DNA of 64,000 nucleotides from Streptococcus suis 10581 (GTDB lineage: Bacteria; Bacillota; Bacilli; Lactobacillales; Streptococcaceae). The position numbers were made by a program, and so were the translations under genes. Positions 48,163 through 56,645 of the stretch are shown in pieces (position 1 is the stretch's first letter; each line of letters opens with the position of its first letter). The stretch lies in assembly GCA_000440235.1 (NCBI GenBank), contig ALKQ01000044.1:1-64000 (forward strand). Reading direction: 5' to 3'. The notes below the pieces were generated by a model. The model did not search any database. It was given only the letters and a program-made list of their open reading frames with translations, and had not been told where the DNA came from.

Positions 48163-48211
48163 ATTATTGCTCTTTCGGTATGAAATATACTCAGTTAAGA
48201 TTCTTGAATCT

Positions 48212-49315
48212 TTAAAAATTAAATTCTAAAAAATGGGATATCTTTTTTTCAAATCTATCACTGCCTATCCCATGTTTAAAACCATAGGTCTCAGACATAG
48301 AATTCATCATCAGGTGTTGGATAGACCTCATCATATCTTTTTTATCATTCGATAGTGTGAAATATAATTGCTGCAGTTCATCTAATGAATACCTCTCTAA
48401 CATTGTCATCCACATTCTTAGCATACTTACCACAATATCTGATAATTGAATAAAAACATCATTGTCAGATTTGATAAATTTATAATTTGCCTTTTGCCCA
48501 AAGAACTCTACGGGAATTTCTTCAAATTTTTCTTGTATAGTATACTCTTCATCGAATATATGTTCTGAGTTGTAGTAACTAACTATGGAGTTCGCATATA
48601 AAGAATAGTAATCTTCAATCAAAATACCAGCTTTATTTGACTTCAGCAACGCTAAGTCTTCCTTTTTATTAGCCTTAAGCGATTGTCTAATATATTCCAT
48701 GTTAAAATCTTCATTGACTGGGTTAAATTTTTCAATCCAACGCAACAATTCATTAATAAATTGTTGGTGTTCAGTTATATTAGGATAATCAAAATACCTC
48801 ATAAAATTCACAAACCAATCTCTATCCCTTTTGATGTGAAAGTATAAAGTATCCTTTAAATTTCTACTAAAATCTAAGCCACCTATTGCTGATTCCGGCA
48901 ATGTATCAATTATATCAACTATGCTAAAATAAAAGTTATCCAGATACGAATAATGTATCCAACAATTATTTTTGTTCAACCATTCAAGAAAAATTTTAAA
49001 CCGCGGTTTAGCAAGTAAGTCAATGAATGTTGTAGCCTTTTGTTTAATATGTTTAAATTTTATTTCATTCATATTTACTTGTAAATTTAAGCTATTGACT
49101 AATTCATCTATAATAGTTTGTGGTACGATTTTCCCTTTTTCAAAAGCCAAGCCACCCAAAATGAAGTATGCATGTTCGTCAAAGTTAAAACCTTCTTCTG
49201 TCAACTTAAAAACTCTAGCATTATTGGTTTCATCATAGTATAAGACATACTCTTTATCCATATTCGGAATCTTATGTAAACTAGTAATGTTATTTATTAT
49301 TCCTGTATAGTCCAT
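48212..49315 (-). CDS. DUF3800-like protein
   Basis: A 367-residue protein. The N-terminal YVLYYDETNNARVF (residues 23-36), FILGGLAF (51-58), NEIKFKHIK (83-91), and FIQLSDIVVSML in the C-terminal third follow the DUF3800 pattern, a putative RNase H-like fold with acidic residues Asp28, Glu29, Glu84 and the late Asp as possible metal ligands. DUF3800 proteins are frequent in defence islands. It is the last gene of a four-gene minus-strand cassette, 18 nt after the kinase gene, with GAGG upstream. A nuclease or effector role is inference. Confidence 0.7.
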   Translation of the reverse strand: MDYTGIINNITSLHKIPNMDKEYVLYYDETNNARVFKLTEEGFNFDEHAYFILGGLAFEKGKIVPQTIIDELVNSLNLQVNMNEIKFKHIKQKATTFIDLLAKPRFKIFLEWLNKNNCWIHYSYLDNFYFSIVDIIDTLPESAIGGLDFSRNLKDTLYFHIKRDRDWFVNFMRYFDYPNITEHQQFINELLRWIEKFNPVNEDFNMEYIRQSLKANKKEDLALLKSNKAGILIEDYYSLYANSIVSYYNSEHIFDEEYTIQEKFEEIPVEFFGQKANYKFIKSDNDVFIQLSDIVVSMLRMWMTMLERYSLDELQQLYFTLSNDKKDMMRSIQHLMMNSMSETYGFKHGIGSDRFEKKISHFLEFNF

Positions 49316-49333
49316 TTCACTAACCTCAGAATT

Positions 49334-50554
49334 CTAAAATTTCCATTCTTCTTGTATTTCTAAGAACGCATTTTTCAACTCTCCAATTGTTTTATATCTA
49401 TAATTATGATTCGCGTGCAATCCCTTTTCCATAAATTCCTTTAATTTGGGGAAATCGAATCTATTCATATTCTTAAATCTTCCAGTTAACACAAAGTAAA
49501 TTAATTTTGAGAGGGCATAGTATTCGTATTGCTTGTTGTAATTTTTAAATCCTTCTGTACTTAAACCAGATACATCATTAAAATAGCCACGAACTTCTGT
49601 TTCTAATGATGTTAATTGACTATCCACTGTTTTAACTAATCCAAAGTCAGCAATTTTTACGACAACCTCTTCTTGATATTTTTTGAGTAAAACATTTTTA
49701 GGGCTAATGTCTCTATGTAAAAGCCCAATTCTGTCAAACACATCAAAAGCCCTAATTATTTGTAAACAGATTTTTCTACGTGCAATAAAACTTAGTTTCT
49801 GATTATTCTTCAAAATATAATCATACAACGAAAAATCTGCGAACTCCATATAGTATTCATTTTTGGTTTTATCTAGGCGATAAACTTCTAATACATACGG
49901 AGAATTTATAGATTTCATAACTTCATACTCTTTATAAAATCTCTCCAATTCTTTAGCGTCCAAATCTGTCTTAGCTCTTTTCACAGCAAAATATTTATCA
50001 TAAAAATCATCAAAGTATTTAAAGACCTGAGCATACGAACCTTCACCAATAGGGAACAATTTAAAACTGGATTCAACAGTCCCACTTTTTTTATTAATAA
50101 TATCTCCAATAAAAAATATAGGTAGTTCGTATTTAACTTCAACTTGTCCCATATCTGTTGGTATAGAACTTCCTCTATATTCCATAAGAAATTCTTTGCA
50201 ATTATCAAATATTTCACCGTAATCTCTATCAATAATAAAACCACTATTTTTTAATTCCGAAACATTTAATAATCTATTTACAATATCAATACAAGTAAGT
50301 AATTCCCTACTAGATTCAGCAAGGAAGTAAAAATTTTTCTGCTTAATTCTGGAATTCATTTCTCTCAAAAGTAAATTAACATGATAATGAATACTTGAAA
50401 GTAGTAAAGAAAGCCTTGCCCCAAAATTTGACTCATATAGGTATTGATAGTCTGACTGAAAGCCCTTAGAAAACATTTCAAGAAAATCAATCTCTATTGA
50501 CTTTAGTTTATTAGAAAATTCCGCTGTCATTTCCTCATCAACTATACTCATCAC
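49334..50554 (-). CDS. Eukaryotic-type Ser/Thr protein kinase
   Basis: A 406-residue cytoplasmic kinase. Residues 1-150 are a helical domain of unknown function. The kinase domain has the glycine loop GEGSYAQVF (170-178), Lys192 in FAVKRAK, the catalytic loop LLHRDISPKNVLL (Asp282, Asn287), and IADFGLVK (303-305). The APE region is atypical (GLSTEGFKNYN). There is no transmembrane or PASTA domain, unlike the housekeeping StkP. AAGGAGG precedes GTG 50554 and ATG 50551. It sits between the HEPN-like and DUF3800 genes. Confidence 0.85.
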   Translation of the reverse strand: MMSIVDEEMTAEFSNKLKSIEIDFLEMFSKGFQSDYQYLYESNFGARLSLLLSSIHYHVNLLLREMNSRIKQKNFYFLAESSRELLTCIDIVNRLLNVSELKNSGFIIDRDYGEIFDNCKEFLMEYRGSSIPTDMGQVEVKYELPIFFIGDIINKKSGTVESSFKLFPIGEGSYAQVFKYFDDFYDKYFAVKRAKTDLDAKELERFYKEYEVMKSINSPYVLEVYRLDKTKNEYYMEFADFSLYDYILKNNQKLSFIARRKICLQIIRAFDVFDRIGLLHRDISPKNVLLKKYQEEVVVKIADFGLVKTVDSQLTSLETEVRGYFNDVSGLSTEGFKNYNKQYEYYALSKLIYFVLTGRFKNMNRFDFPKLKEFMEKGLHANHNYRYKTIGELKNAFLEIQEEWKF

Positions 50555-50593
50555 TTAAAACCTCCTTAATTTCCTTGTAACCATATATTACTG

Positions 50594-51706
50594 TCAATTT
50601 GTAGTCTTTATTCTCTCACTTTTCCTGACTTCAAAATCTTGACTAAGTATCCATTTTAATTTTCTATGACTTTTTTTCTTTATTCTAGAAATACCCTTTC
50701 GTTTGTTATTTGAAATTATTATATCCTTTCTCTTCCTTAATTTTAATACAAATAATTGTTCAAAGAAAGCATATGCCAAAATAGCTTTTTGTACCATCAA
50801 ATAATTGACATCTGATTCTTTTACTAATCCATGTAAGAATAAATTCCTATTTAATGGTAATATTCCATCTTCATACATATCTTCAATATCTTTAAATTTT
50901 TTAAATAGGTTAATCTCTTTATAACCTTTTTCGTGGTCTTCAGATATATACGAAATTTCAGCAATAAGATTTTGGAGAAATTCATTATCATCATTTGAGG
51001 TATCCAAAAAATTTCTAAAGGAGTTTTGAGAGGTTTCTAAGTTAGCTATTTTTCTTTTTTGTTGACGAATTTGTAACTCTGACAAGATAAATTCTATTCG
51101 CTCACAGCAATAAATAACCATAAGTTTATACATCCCAAAATCTTCAAGTTTTTTTAACTGATTCATTTCATGAAAAGTCCTTAAAGATAGAGGAACAAAA
51201 TCATATACTAACTTATTGTTTTCTTCCTCCCAATATCTAAGATGTTCTTTTAGAAATTCATCCGCATCTAATTGAGAGTCAAATGTAGTATATAATATAA
51301 CCTCGTCCAAAAATAATAGGGGAGGATAAATATCAAACTTTAAGCAGTATGCTATTTTCTTTCGACTATTTTCATCTAGTGCTTCTTGTAATCCTGAAAA
51401 ATCAATAGAAGACAAGATAGATGACATCCGAGTTAATATTGGCTTATAAACTTCTTGCATTACTGATAGTTGATGTGAGACTGTTGAAATAACTGAATAG
51501 TAATCCTTCATCATGCTTTGAATTGAAGAATAGTTTTCCACAATAGGTTGTATTGCATTTGCCACAGTTTCTCTAATAATTTGAATTATTTGAACCGCCC
51601 CCTCAAAATTATACATATTAGCTACATCACTAATACTAGGTTTTTTCAAATTAGTTTCTTGCTGTTCTAAATCTTGTTCCATACCTATATTATAGTCTTT
51701 CTTCAT
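50594..51706 (-). CDS. HEPN-motif protein, candidate RNase effector
   Basis: A 370-residue, mostly helical protein. The C-terminal part has PLNRNLFLHGLV with R287-N-x3-H292, the Rx4H pattern of HEPN ribonucleases (RNxxxHG is a common form), followed by the helix VNYLMVQKAILAYAFFEQL. The long N-terminal helices (residues 30-110) may sense or oligomerise. A Lys/Arg-rich tail could bind nucleic acid. It starts 8 nt after the ribbon-helix-helix gene; an alternative start is eight codons in. I assign only a motif, not a named family. Confidence 0.6.
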   Translation of the reverse strand: MKKDYNIGMEQDLEQQETNLKKPSISDVANMYNFEGAVQIIQIIRETVANAIQPIVENYSSIQSMMKDYYSVISTVSHQLSVMQEVYKPILTRMSSILSSIDFSGLQEALDENSRKKIAYCLKFDIYPPLLFLDEVILYTTFDSQLDADEFLKEHLRYWEEENNKLVYDFVPLSLRTFHEMNQLKKLEDFGMYKLMVIYCCERIEFILSELQIRQQKRKIANLETSQNSFRNFLDTSNDDNEFLQNLIAEISYISEDHEKGYKEINLFKKFKDIEDMYEDGILPLNRNLFLHGLVKESDVNYLMVQKAILAYAFFEQLFVLKLRKRKDIIISNNKRKGISRIKKKSHRKLKWILSQDFEVRKSERIKTTN

Positions 51707-51714
51707 ATTCTATA

Positions 51715-51882
51715 TTACTTATCCATATCCCTCAACGCATATTCACATGCTTGAATCACGAAACTTGAAAAAGTTACATCTTTGTTTTGAATTGCTTTCT
51801 CTATTTCTTCAATAAGTGGTACTGGAAAACGAATTGTTTTATTTTCTGTTTCTTTGCGATTTGATTTTAGTTGAAATGCCAT
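51715..51882 (-). CDS. Ribbon-helix-helix regulator or antitoxin-like protein
   Basis: A 55-residue Arc/CopG-like protein: the beta strand KTIRFPVPLIEEIEKAI is followed by the second helix FSSFVIQACEYALRDM. I chose ATG 51882, preceded by GAGGAG; the open frame extends 15 codons upstream without a site. It leads the HEPN-kinase-DUF3800 cassette and faces divergent genes, so autoregulation through the TGCATTGC repeats is likely. It may double as an antitoxin, though nothing shows that directly. Confidence 0.78.
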   Translation of the reverse strand: MAFQLKSNRKETENKTIRFPVPLIEEIEKAIQNKDVTFSSFVIQACEYALRDMDK

Positions 51883-51933
51883 ATCTTTTCTCCTCTTTTT
51901 GTTTTTAGGATATAGCATTTTGCACATTAAATA

Positions 51934-51978
51934 TGCATTGCGTTTTGCATTGCAAACTTAGTACTATTACGTTATAAT
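51934..51978. promoter_or_regulatory. Divergent promoter with TGCATTGC repeats
   Basis: TGCATTGC occurs at 51934-51941 and 51946-51953, 12 bp apart, as one expects for two ribbon-helix-helix dimers. They overlap the -35 TTGCAA (51950-51955) of a plus-strand promoter with -10 TATAAT (51973-51978). Confidence 0.6.
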
Positions 51979-52007
51979 GTAATAAAAATTAAAATATAGG
52001 AGCCCAG

Positions 52008-52985
52008 ATGGATATTGCTAATTCATTAAGAAGGTACTTAATATTAAAAAATAATCTAATCCCCTCAACACAAAATAGAATAAAAGAACTTGGAAGAGAA
52101 ATTTTTCAAGCTGAGGTTTCTCTAAATGGTATTTCAGATGAAAAAGTATTTCTTGAGGACTTTAAATGGGATATTCGAACAAGAGGATTTACTATTTTCA
52201 ATCTGATTCATCTACCGTCCCTGATTGCGTTTATAATCTTTCTTATAGTTGTATTACTAGCCTTAGCAGGGGTTACCATTATTGGTGTCATTATAGAAAC
52301 AATTATTCGAACTTTTATACTTTTCCAAGATTTTGAGTTTGAGGATACATTCTTCTATATCCCAATAAAAGTGGTTGAAGACTTTATCTATTCTCCTCCC
52401 TCAATTCCTGTTCCGATTGTGGTTGGGCTTTTGATAGTCTGGGTTTTATACAGTATCAGACAGGTTCAAAAAAATAGAATCTACTATGAAAATGTTGTTA
52501 TTCCAGAGAATCGAAAGAAAAACGCTCTCGTCCCTGGAAAGCGTAGAAAACAACAATTAGCAGTAGATAATCTGAAAAATACCTTGAAATCCACTGAAGC
52601 TCAACTACTGAACCATCAAAATGAAATGATGAATATTATGAATACCATTTCCATTCCCAATCAGTATTGGACTAATGATGAAGTCATAAATTTCCTCATA
52701 CAAAAATTAGAATATGGGCAAGCGAAGACTATCGGAAAAGCTTTGAATCTTTGGGATATAGAAGTATCGACTAGAAGAGTTGAGCAGGCATCGAAAGCTG
52801 TTATAAAAGAGACGAGAGAATCAGAAGCTCGTCTGGCTAGACAACGTGCAGAACAACACGCGCAAGAGCAACGTAACATTAGAGATAATACCGAAGCTCA
52901 AAATAAAGTGGCAGAAGAATTAAAACGAAGGAATGACCGTTCTGAGTTCTATGATGATATTGCGAAGAAAAACGGTTGGTTATAA
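52008..52985 (+). CDS. Membrane protein with C-terminal coiled coil
   Basis: A 325-residue protein of no recognised family. Residues 1-60 are helical and cytoplasmic. Hydrophobic segments lie near 65-97 and 133-152. A charged helical domain follows, and a coiled coil near the C-terminus (residues 260-310, rich in Arg, Glu and Gln) precedes the end DDIAKKNGWL. GGAG precedes the ATG. It is divergent from the HEPN-kinase cassette and leads an operon with two lipoproteins, spaced 15 and 16 nt. Confidence 0.75.
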   Translation: MDIANSLRRYLILKNNLIPSTQNRIKELGREIFQAEVSLNGISDEKVFLEDFKWDIRTRGFTIFNLIHLPSLIAFIIFLIVVLLALAGVTIIGVIIETIIRTFILFQDFEFEDTFFYIPIKVVEDFIYSPPSIPVPIVVGLLIVWVLYSIRQVQKNRIYYENVVIPENRKKNALVPGKRRKQQLAVDNLKNTLKSTEAQLLNHQNEMMNIMNTISIPNQYWTNDEVINFLIQKLEYGQAKTIGKALNLWDIEVSTRRVEQASKAVIKETRESEARLARQRAEQHAQEQRNIRDNTEAQNKVAEELKRRNDRSEFYDDIAKKNGWL

Positions 52986-53000
52986 ATAAGGAGACACACT

Positions 53001-53840
53001 ATGAACAAAAAGAAATTTTTAGCTAGCTTTACACTATTGGCATCTACAGTACTCTTATTTGCTTGTCAGAGTAATGAAAGTACCACAAAATCCTCTGAAA
53101 AAATTGTTGAAACCTCCTCTTCATCAAAGGATTCAATCTCCGAGGAACAAAGAAATAAGTGGTTGAAGGAGTTTTATGAAGAAGTAGCTGAGACTGTTGG
53201 TTCAAACTACCATAATGAGATTGAAGAACGTAGTCAAAAAGCATGGAATGAGAATCAAACCAACATCTTCAATGGACAGGCTAGTCTAAATGTTACTAAT
53301 GATTACCTTCCTTCTGAATTGACAAAGCTAAATGTCACGATTGACGGTTATGATGAAGCAACTAGAAGATTGAAAGTTACTGTTACTAACAACTATGATG
53401 AAACACTGATTGGAACAACAACCAATTCAAACAACAACAACTTGTACGGGACATATTTCACTCTATATGGCTACACAACATTGTCAGGACGTTCTGAGAG
53501 GGTAAAAATCGCTCAGATTGCTCTTGTTAGTGATTTACCTGCTGGGGAGTCAATTAAACTTGAAATCCTTCCATCAGCTCTTGCAAATTCACAATCTGAT
53601 TATGCTAAAAAATTTCAAAATAGTGAGTTAGATTCTAAATACTACTTACTATCAACCAATTACGGAAATTCCTTATGGGACATTACTAAAGACCAAGTAA
53701 TGGGAGAAGAGATTATTTCAGAACAAATAGTATTATCTAGCCTTGCGAATATCTACATTGTACCCAAGCTAGTATTTGAAACTTACCCATCTACAGCTCC
53801 AAATGATTCTGAGCTAGAAAATCTAATTTCAAACAATTAA
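53001..53840 (+). CDS. Lipoprotein of unknown function
   Basis: A 279-residue lipoprotein: signal MNKKKFLASFTLLASTVLL, then the lipobox LFAC (Cys22). A Ser/Thr-rich linker precedes a beta-rich domain with VTIDGYDEATRRLKVTVTNN, resembling Ig-like or DUF5067-like extracellular domains, but I cannot name it firmly. AAGGAG precedes the ATG. It belongs to the operon begun at 52008. A surface role such as blocking phage or plasmid entry is conceivable and unproven. Confidence 0.75.
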   Translation: MNKKKFLASFTLLASTVLLFACQSNESTTKSSEKIVETSSSSKDSISEEQRNKWLKEFYEEVAETVGSNYHNEIEERSQKAWNENQTNIFNGQASLNVTNDYLPSELTKLNVTIDGYDEATRRLKVTVTNNYDETLIGTTTNSNNNNLYGTYFTLYGYTTLSGRSERVKIAQIALVSDLPAGESIKLEILPSALANSQSDYAKKFQNSELDSKYYLLSTNYGNSLWDITKDQVMGEEIISEQIVLSSLANIYIVPKLVFETYPSTAPNDSELENLISNN

Positions 53841-53856
53841 AGAAAAGAGCAGACTA

Positions 53857-54264
53857 ATGAATATAAAGAAACTAATTTTGACCCTACTAACTCTAACACT
53901 AACAATTGTCCTTTGCGCTTGTAGTAATCAATCGAATACTAATGATAGTCAGCTATCAGGAACATATTCATACGAAAAAGGCGGTATTGATGGTTCTGAA
54001 ATGGGATTCGAAGACGAAGAATTGACATTGCATTATGAACTAAAAGTAAGTAGTGATGAAAACATACTTAATATCAATCTCCTTTCAGAGGGAGGAAATA
54101 ATGTGAAGTACCTCTATTCAGAGAAAGTAACTATTGATACGGACAAACAGATTATCAGTGATAGCAATGGAACGGAGCTGAAATATTCAGTTTCAGGAGA
54201 TTCTGTAACAATACCTGATTTAGCAGGAGATACAGGGGATACTGTAACTTTAACAAAAGAGTAG
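53857..54264 (+). CDS. Small lipoprotein of unknown function
   Basis: A 135-residue lipoprotein with signal sequence, the lipobox LCAC (Cys23) and a mature beta-rich part with the acidic stretch GSEMGFEDEELTLHYEL. It closes the three-gene operon and is followed by a terminator. No homologue is recognised. Confidence 0.75.
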   Translation: MNIKKLILTLLTLTLTIVLCACSNQSNTNDSQLSGTYSYEKGGIDGSEMGFEDEELTLHYELKVSSDENILNINLLSEGGNNVKYLYSEKVTIDTDKQIISDSNGTELKYSVSGDSVTIPDLAGDTGDTVTLTKE

Positions 54265-54297
54265 AAAAAGATGAGCGACGGAACTCATCTTTTTTTG
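54265..54297 (+). terminator. Terminator of the lipoprotein operon
   Basis: AAAAGATGAG and CTCATCTTTT pair around CGACGGAA, followed by a T-run. Confidence 0.88.
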
Positions 54298-54817
54298 CTT
54301 TCTAAAATTTAACGGATAATAGTTTTAGATTGATTTGTGCATAAGGGTAGTTTATATAAGATAGAATTTAAGGTCATTAGGAGATATACCTTTGTTAGGA
54401 AGTGTGTAATGTTTCAACAACAAATAACATTGTGGTACAGAACTTTTTAAAACCGAAAAATGGTTAGAAATAAAGAGCTGAAAACACTTGAATTGATAAC
54501 TAGTTTAGATTTATCGAATACACTTTGTTGGCGTAAAGAAACACATTTTGAAGAGAGAGCGTAAGCGTTAGTGCGGATTGAATGTCGCCAACAAGAGGAA
54601 TCGAGTTGGCAGAGAGAAATCAAGCGTACGAACGGAGAAAAAGTTGATTGAGCCAACAAAGGGAGTGAGGGTAAATCTTAGAAAGTTACAATGCAAGTGT
54701 TTTTAGCCTTTATTCTTACTATTTTGAGCTTTTATAAAGTGATGTAGCTTCACGGCTTTGCCGTGGGAAAAGAATACATAATAATGAGAAAAGTATAATT
54801 CTAGAGTATTAACTATC
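54298..54817. other. Non-coding region with tandem long hairpins
   Basis: A 520-bp region without a convincing ORF. TTGTTGGCG (54525-54533) pairs with CGCCAACAA (54586-54594), and GTTGGC (54605-54610) pairs with GCCAAC (54652-54657); each contains inner stems and an agcgta-type core, so they look like tandem diverged copies. A third hairpin, CACGGC-ttt-GCCGTG, lies at 54751-54765. An RNA, a replication or packaging site, or both, are possible. Confidence 0.55.
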
Positions 54818-56095
54818 TTATTGAACAAGATTCCACAAATTTGTTAAAAAGAGAGAATCAGATATTTCTGCTATCAAAAATGCATTTTCTCCGTCAAAAC
54901 CGAATGATTTTTGCAAATTATACAGATTAGAGAATGTCGGTAAATCAATACCTTTTTTCCAGTTGGTAATTTGTGCTATGTCTACATCAAGATACTCGGC
55001 AATCCCTCGCTGAACAGATAGCGGCTTTCTATCATCGTCAATGCTACGATAATTAAGTTTATTTCTAATAAGTTCTTGTAACTTTTGCTTTTGCTCATCT
55101 TTCAATTTAGAATCCTTCTCTGATAATTTACACAGACCAAGTTTTTCATAGTCAGATATACTATTATTTACTATCTTGTCTAAGAAGCATAAAAGCTTAT
55201 TGAAGTTTTTTACAAACGTCTCCTGATTCTGTTTAGCTATTGTTCTTTCTGAGACTCCAGAATTACCTGAAAAAACAATCCCATCATCAATAATAGTGTC
55301 AAATATCCTAAACTCTGTTGCCTTCTTAATCGAATCAGGAAGATGAGATGTTGTTGGTATTTTGTGTCTAGCAGATTTTAGTTTATCTGGTAATACTGAA
55401 ACAATTCTATCTCGATCATATTTTATAGCATCTAGTTGCTCCATCCTATAATAGCAAAATCGGATAAAATTATCCGTGAAATTTTCAAACTCGATTTCGC
55501 CCGAATTATATTTAACTTTGAAAAGTATGTCAGTTGCAAACTCTGCAAGTTTTTTTGTGTTTTCATAGTTTGGGACTGCACCAACTCTCCAGCTCGAAAT
55601 ACTATTTTGAGACACTCCCAATTCTTTTGCAACATTCAACGATGAAATTTTATACTTTATTTTAATACGATAAAGAAACTCATCAAGTGCTTCACTGAAA
55701 TAGAAATCCGTAAGCTCATCAGGATGTTTCTTTGCCATGATATAGCAGTGCTCTTTGAGTTTTAAGGTTAAGTCAGAGAGTTCGTCATTGAATTTATTGT
55801 TAGTCTTATGCATCAGATACACAGCTTTATTTTTGTCTTTGTCCATCTGAAATTTACATTCCTCTTCAATGCAAGAAATAAATGCTGAAAGAGTCTCTAA
55901 TTCATCAAAACTAGGTTCGGAAATAAATGTGTTATCTGCCCAACTTTTTAAAGTATTCTGATTGATTCCTATTTTTTCTGCAACAACAGTTATTGAACAA
56001 TTCAGTATGGACTGCAAGTAATTCAGATAATTTTTTAATGAACTTGAAAATTCAGTACGCTGTTCTTGATGAAATTCTTGAATTGTTTTTTGCAT
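54818..56095 (-). CDS. Large multi-HTH regulator of the island
   Basis: A 425-residue protein with three separate helix-turn-helix-like segments: about residues 34-60 (VVAEKIGINQNTLKSWA), 155-185 (NVAKELGVSQNSISSWR) and 370-400 (GIAEYLDVDIAQITNWKKG). Each has the XRE-type pattern ending in xxxxSWxx or NWKK. Between them are helical stretches. It faces the replication genes across a 223-bp region containing an inverted repeat, so it is probably the island's master repressor or copy-control protein. Three HTHs in one chain is unusual. No family name is offered. Confidence 0.7.
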   Translation of the reverse strand: MQKTIQEFHQEQRTEFSSSLKNYLNYLQSILNCSITVVAEKIGINQNTLKSWADNTFISEPSFDELETLSAFISCIEEECKFQMDKDKNKAVYLMHKTNNKFNDELSDLTLKLKEHCYIMAKKHPDELTDFYFSEALDEFLYRIKIKYKISSLNVAKELGVSQNSISSWRVGAVPNYENTKKLAEFATDILFKVKYNSGEIEFENFTDNFIRFCYYRMEQLDAIKYDRDRIVSVLPDKLKSARHKIPTTSHLPDSIKKATEFRIFDTIIDDGIVFSGNSGVSERTIAKQNQETFVKNFNKLLCFLDKIVNNSISDYEKLGLCKLSEKDSKLKDEQKQKLQELIRNKLNYRSIDDDRKPLSVQRGIAEYLDVDIAQITNWKKGIDLPTFSNLYNLQKSFGFDGENAFLIAEISDSLFLTNLWNLVQ

Positions 56096-56249
56096 ATTGG
56101 ATTACCTCTAGTTATTATTTGTTTGATTATACCACGACGTAGCCTTCAAAAAAAGGGCACGCTTTTTTGATAAACAGGAGAACAAAAAATCCAAGTCATT
56201 TAATATTAAACCCAATGCATTGTCTGAATTTCTATAGTATTCTTAGTTC

Positions 56250-56270
56250 ATACAAGATAGCTTCTTGTAT
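56250..56270. promoter_or_regulatory. Inverted repeat upstream of replication genes
   Basis: ATACAAGA and TCTTGTAT, 8-bp perfect arms around 5 bp, in the divergent region. It is a candidate operator for the multi-HTH protein. Confidence 0.55.
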
Positions 56271-56318
56271 ATATCGAATGTGCACAGATGAAAAAACAAA
56301 AGAAAGTTGGTATTTATT

Positions 56319-56645
56319 ATGAACACAAAAATTGTTGTTGACCTCACCCAAACTCTTGGTCATCGATTAAGGTTTAAAGAAGCAAAACCAAAGACGGAGT
56401 TTGGTTCAGAAAAGGTCATCGGGACTTCTGTCTTTGTACTTGACAAAGATGGGAACGAACAAGTGGTTTCGATTTATAAACCTCTATCTGAATTACCTGT
56501 TTTATCAAAGCTATCTCCTTTTGACGAGGTCATATTTGAAGGTTTAGAAGGTTATGTTCGTGGCACTAGTCGAGAAGGTTCTACATTTGTAACTCTAAAA
56601 CTGGTGTTGAGAGCAGAAAGTGTGAAGGTACAAACGAATGGCTAA
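56319..56645 (+). CDS. Small protein of the replication module
   Basis: A 108-residue beta-rich protein starting MNTKIVVDLTQTLG; the frame extends to a TTG at 56307, which I reject. Strands such as FDEVIFEGLEGYVRG and TFVTLKLVLRAESVKV could form an OB-fold, as expected of a single-strand binding or Rep-accessory protein, but no family match is evident. It overlaps the next gene by 8 nt and is first in the replication operon. Confidence 0.65.
   Translation: MNTKIVVDLTQTLGHRLRFKEAKPKTEFGSEKVIGTSVFVLDKDGNEQVVSIYKPLSELPVLSKLSPFDEVIFEGLEGYVRGTSREGSTFVTLKLVLRAESVKVQTNG

Noticed and set aside
54447..54659. Minus-strand 70-codon ORF in the hairpin region
   Set aside because: No ribosome binding site, odd composition, and it overlaps the complementary hairpin arms, which produce open frames by chance.
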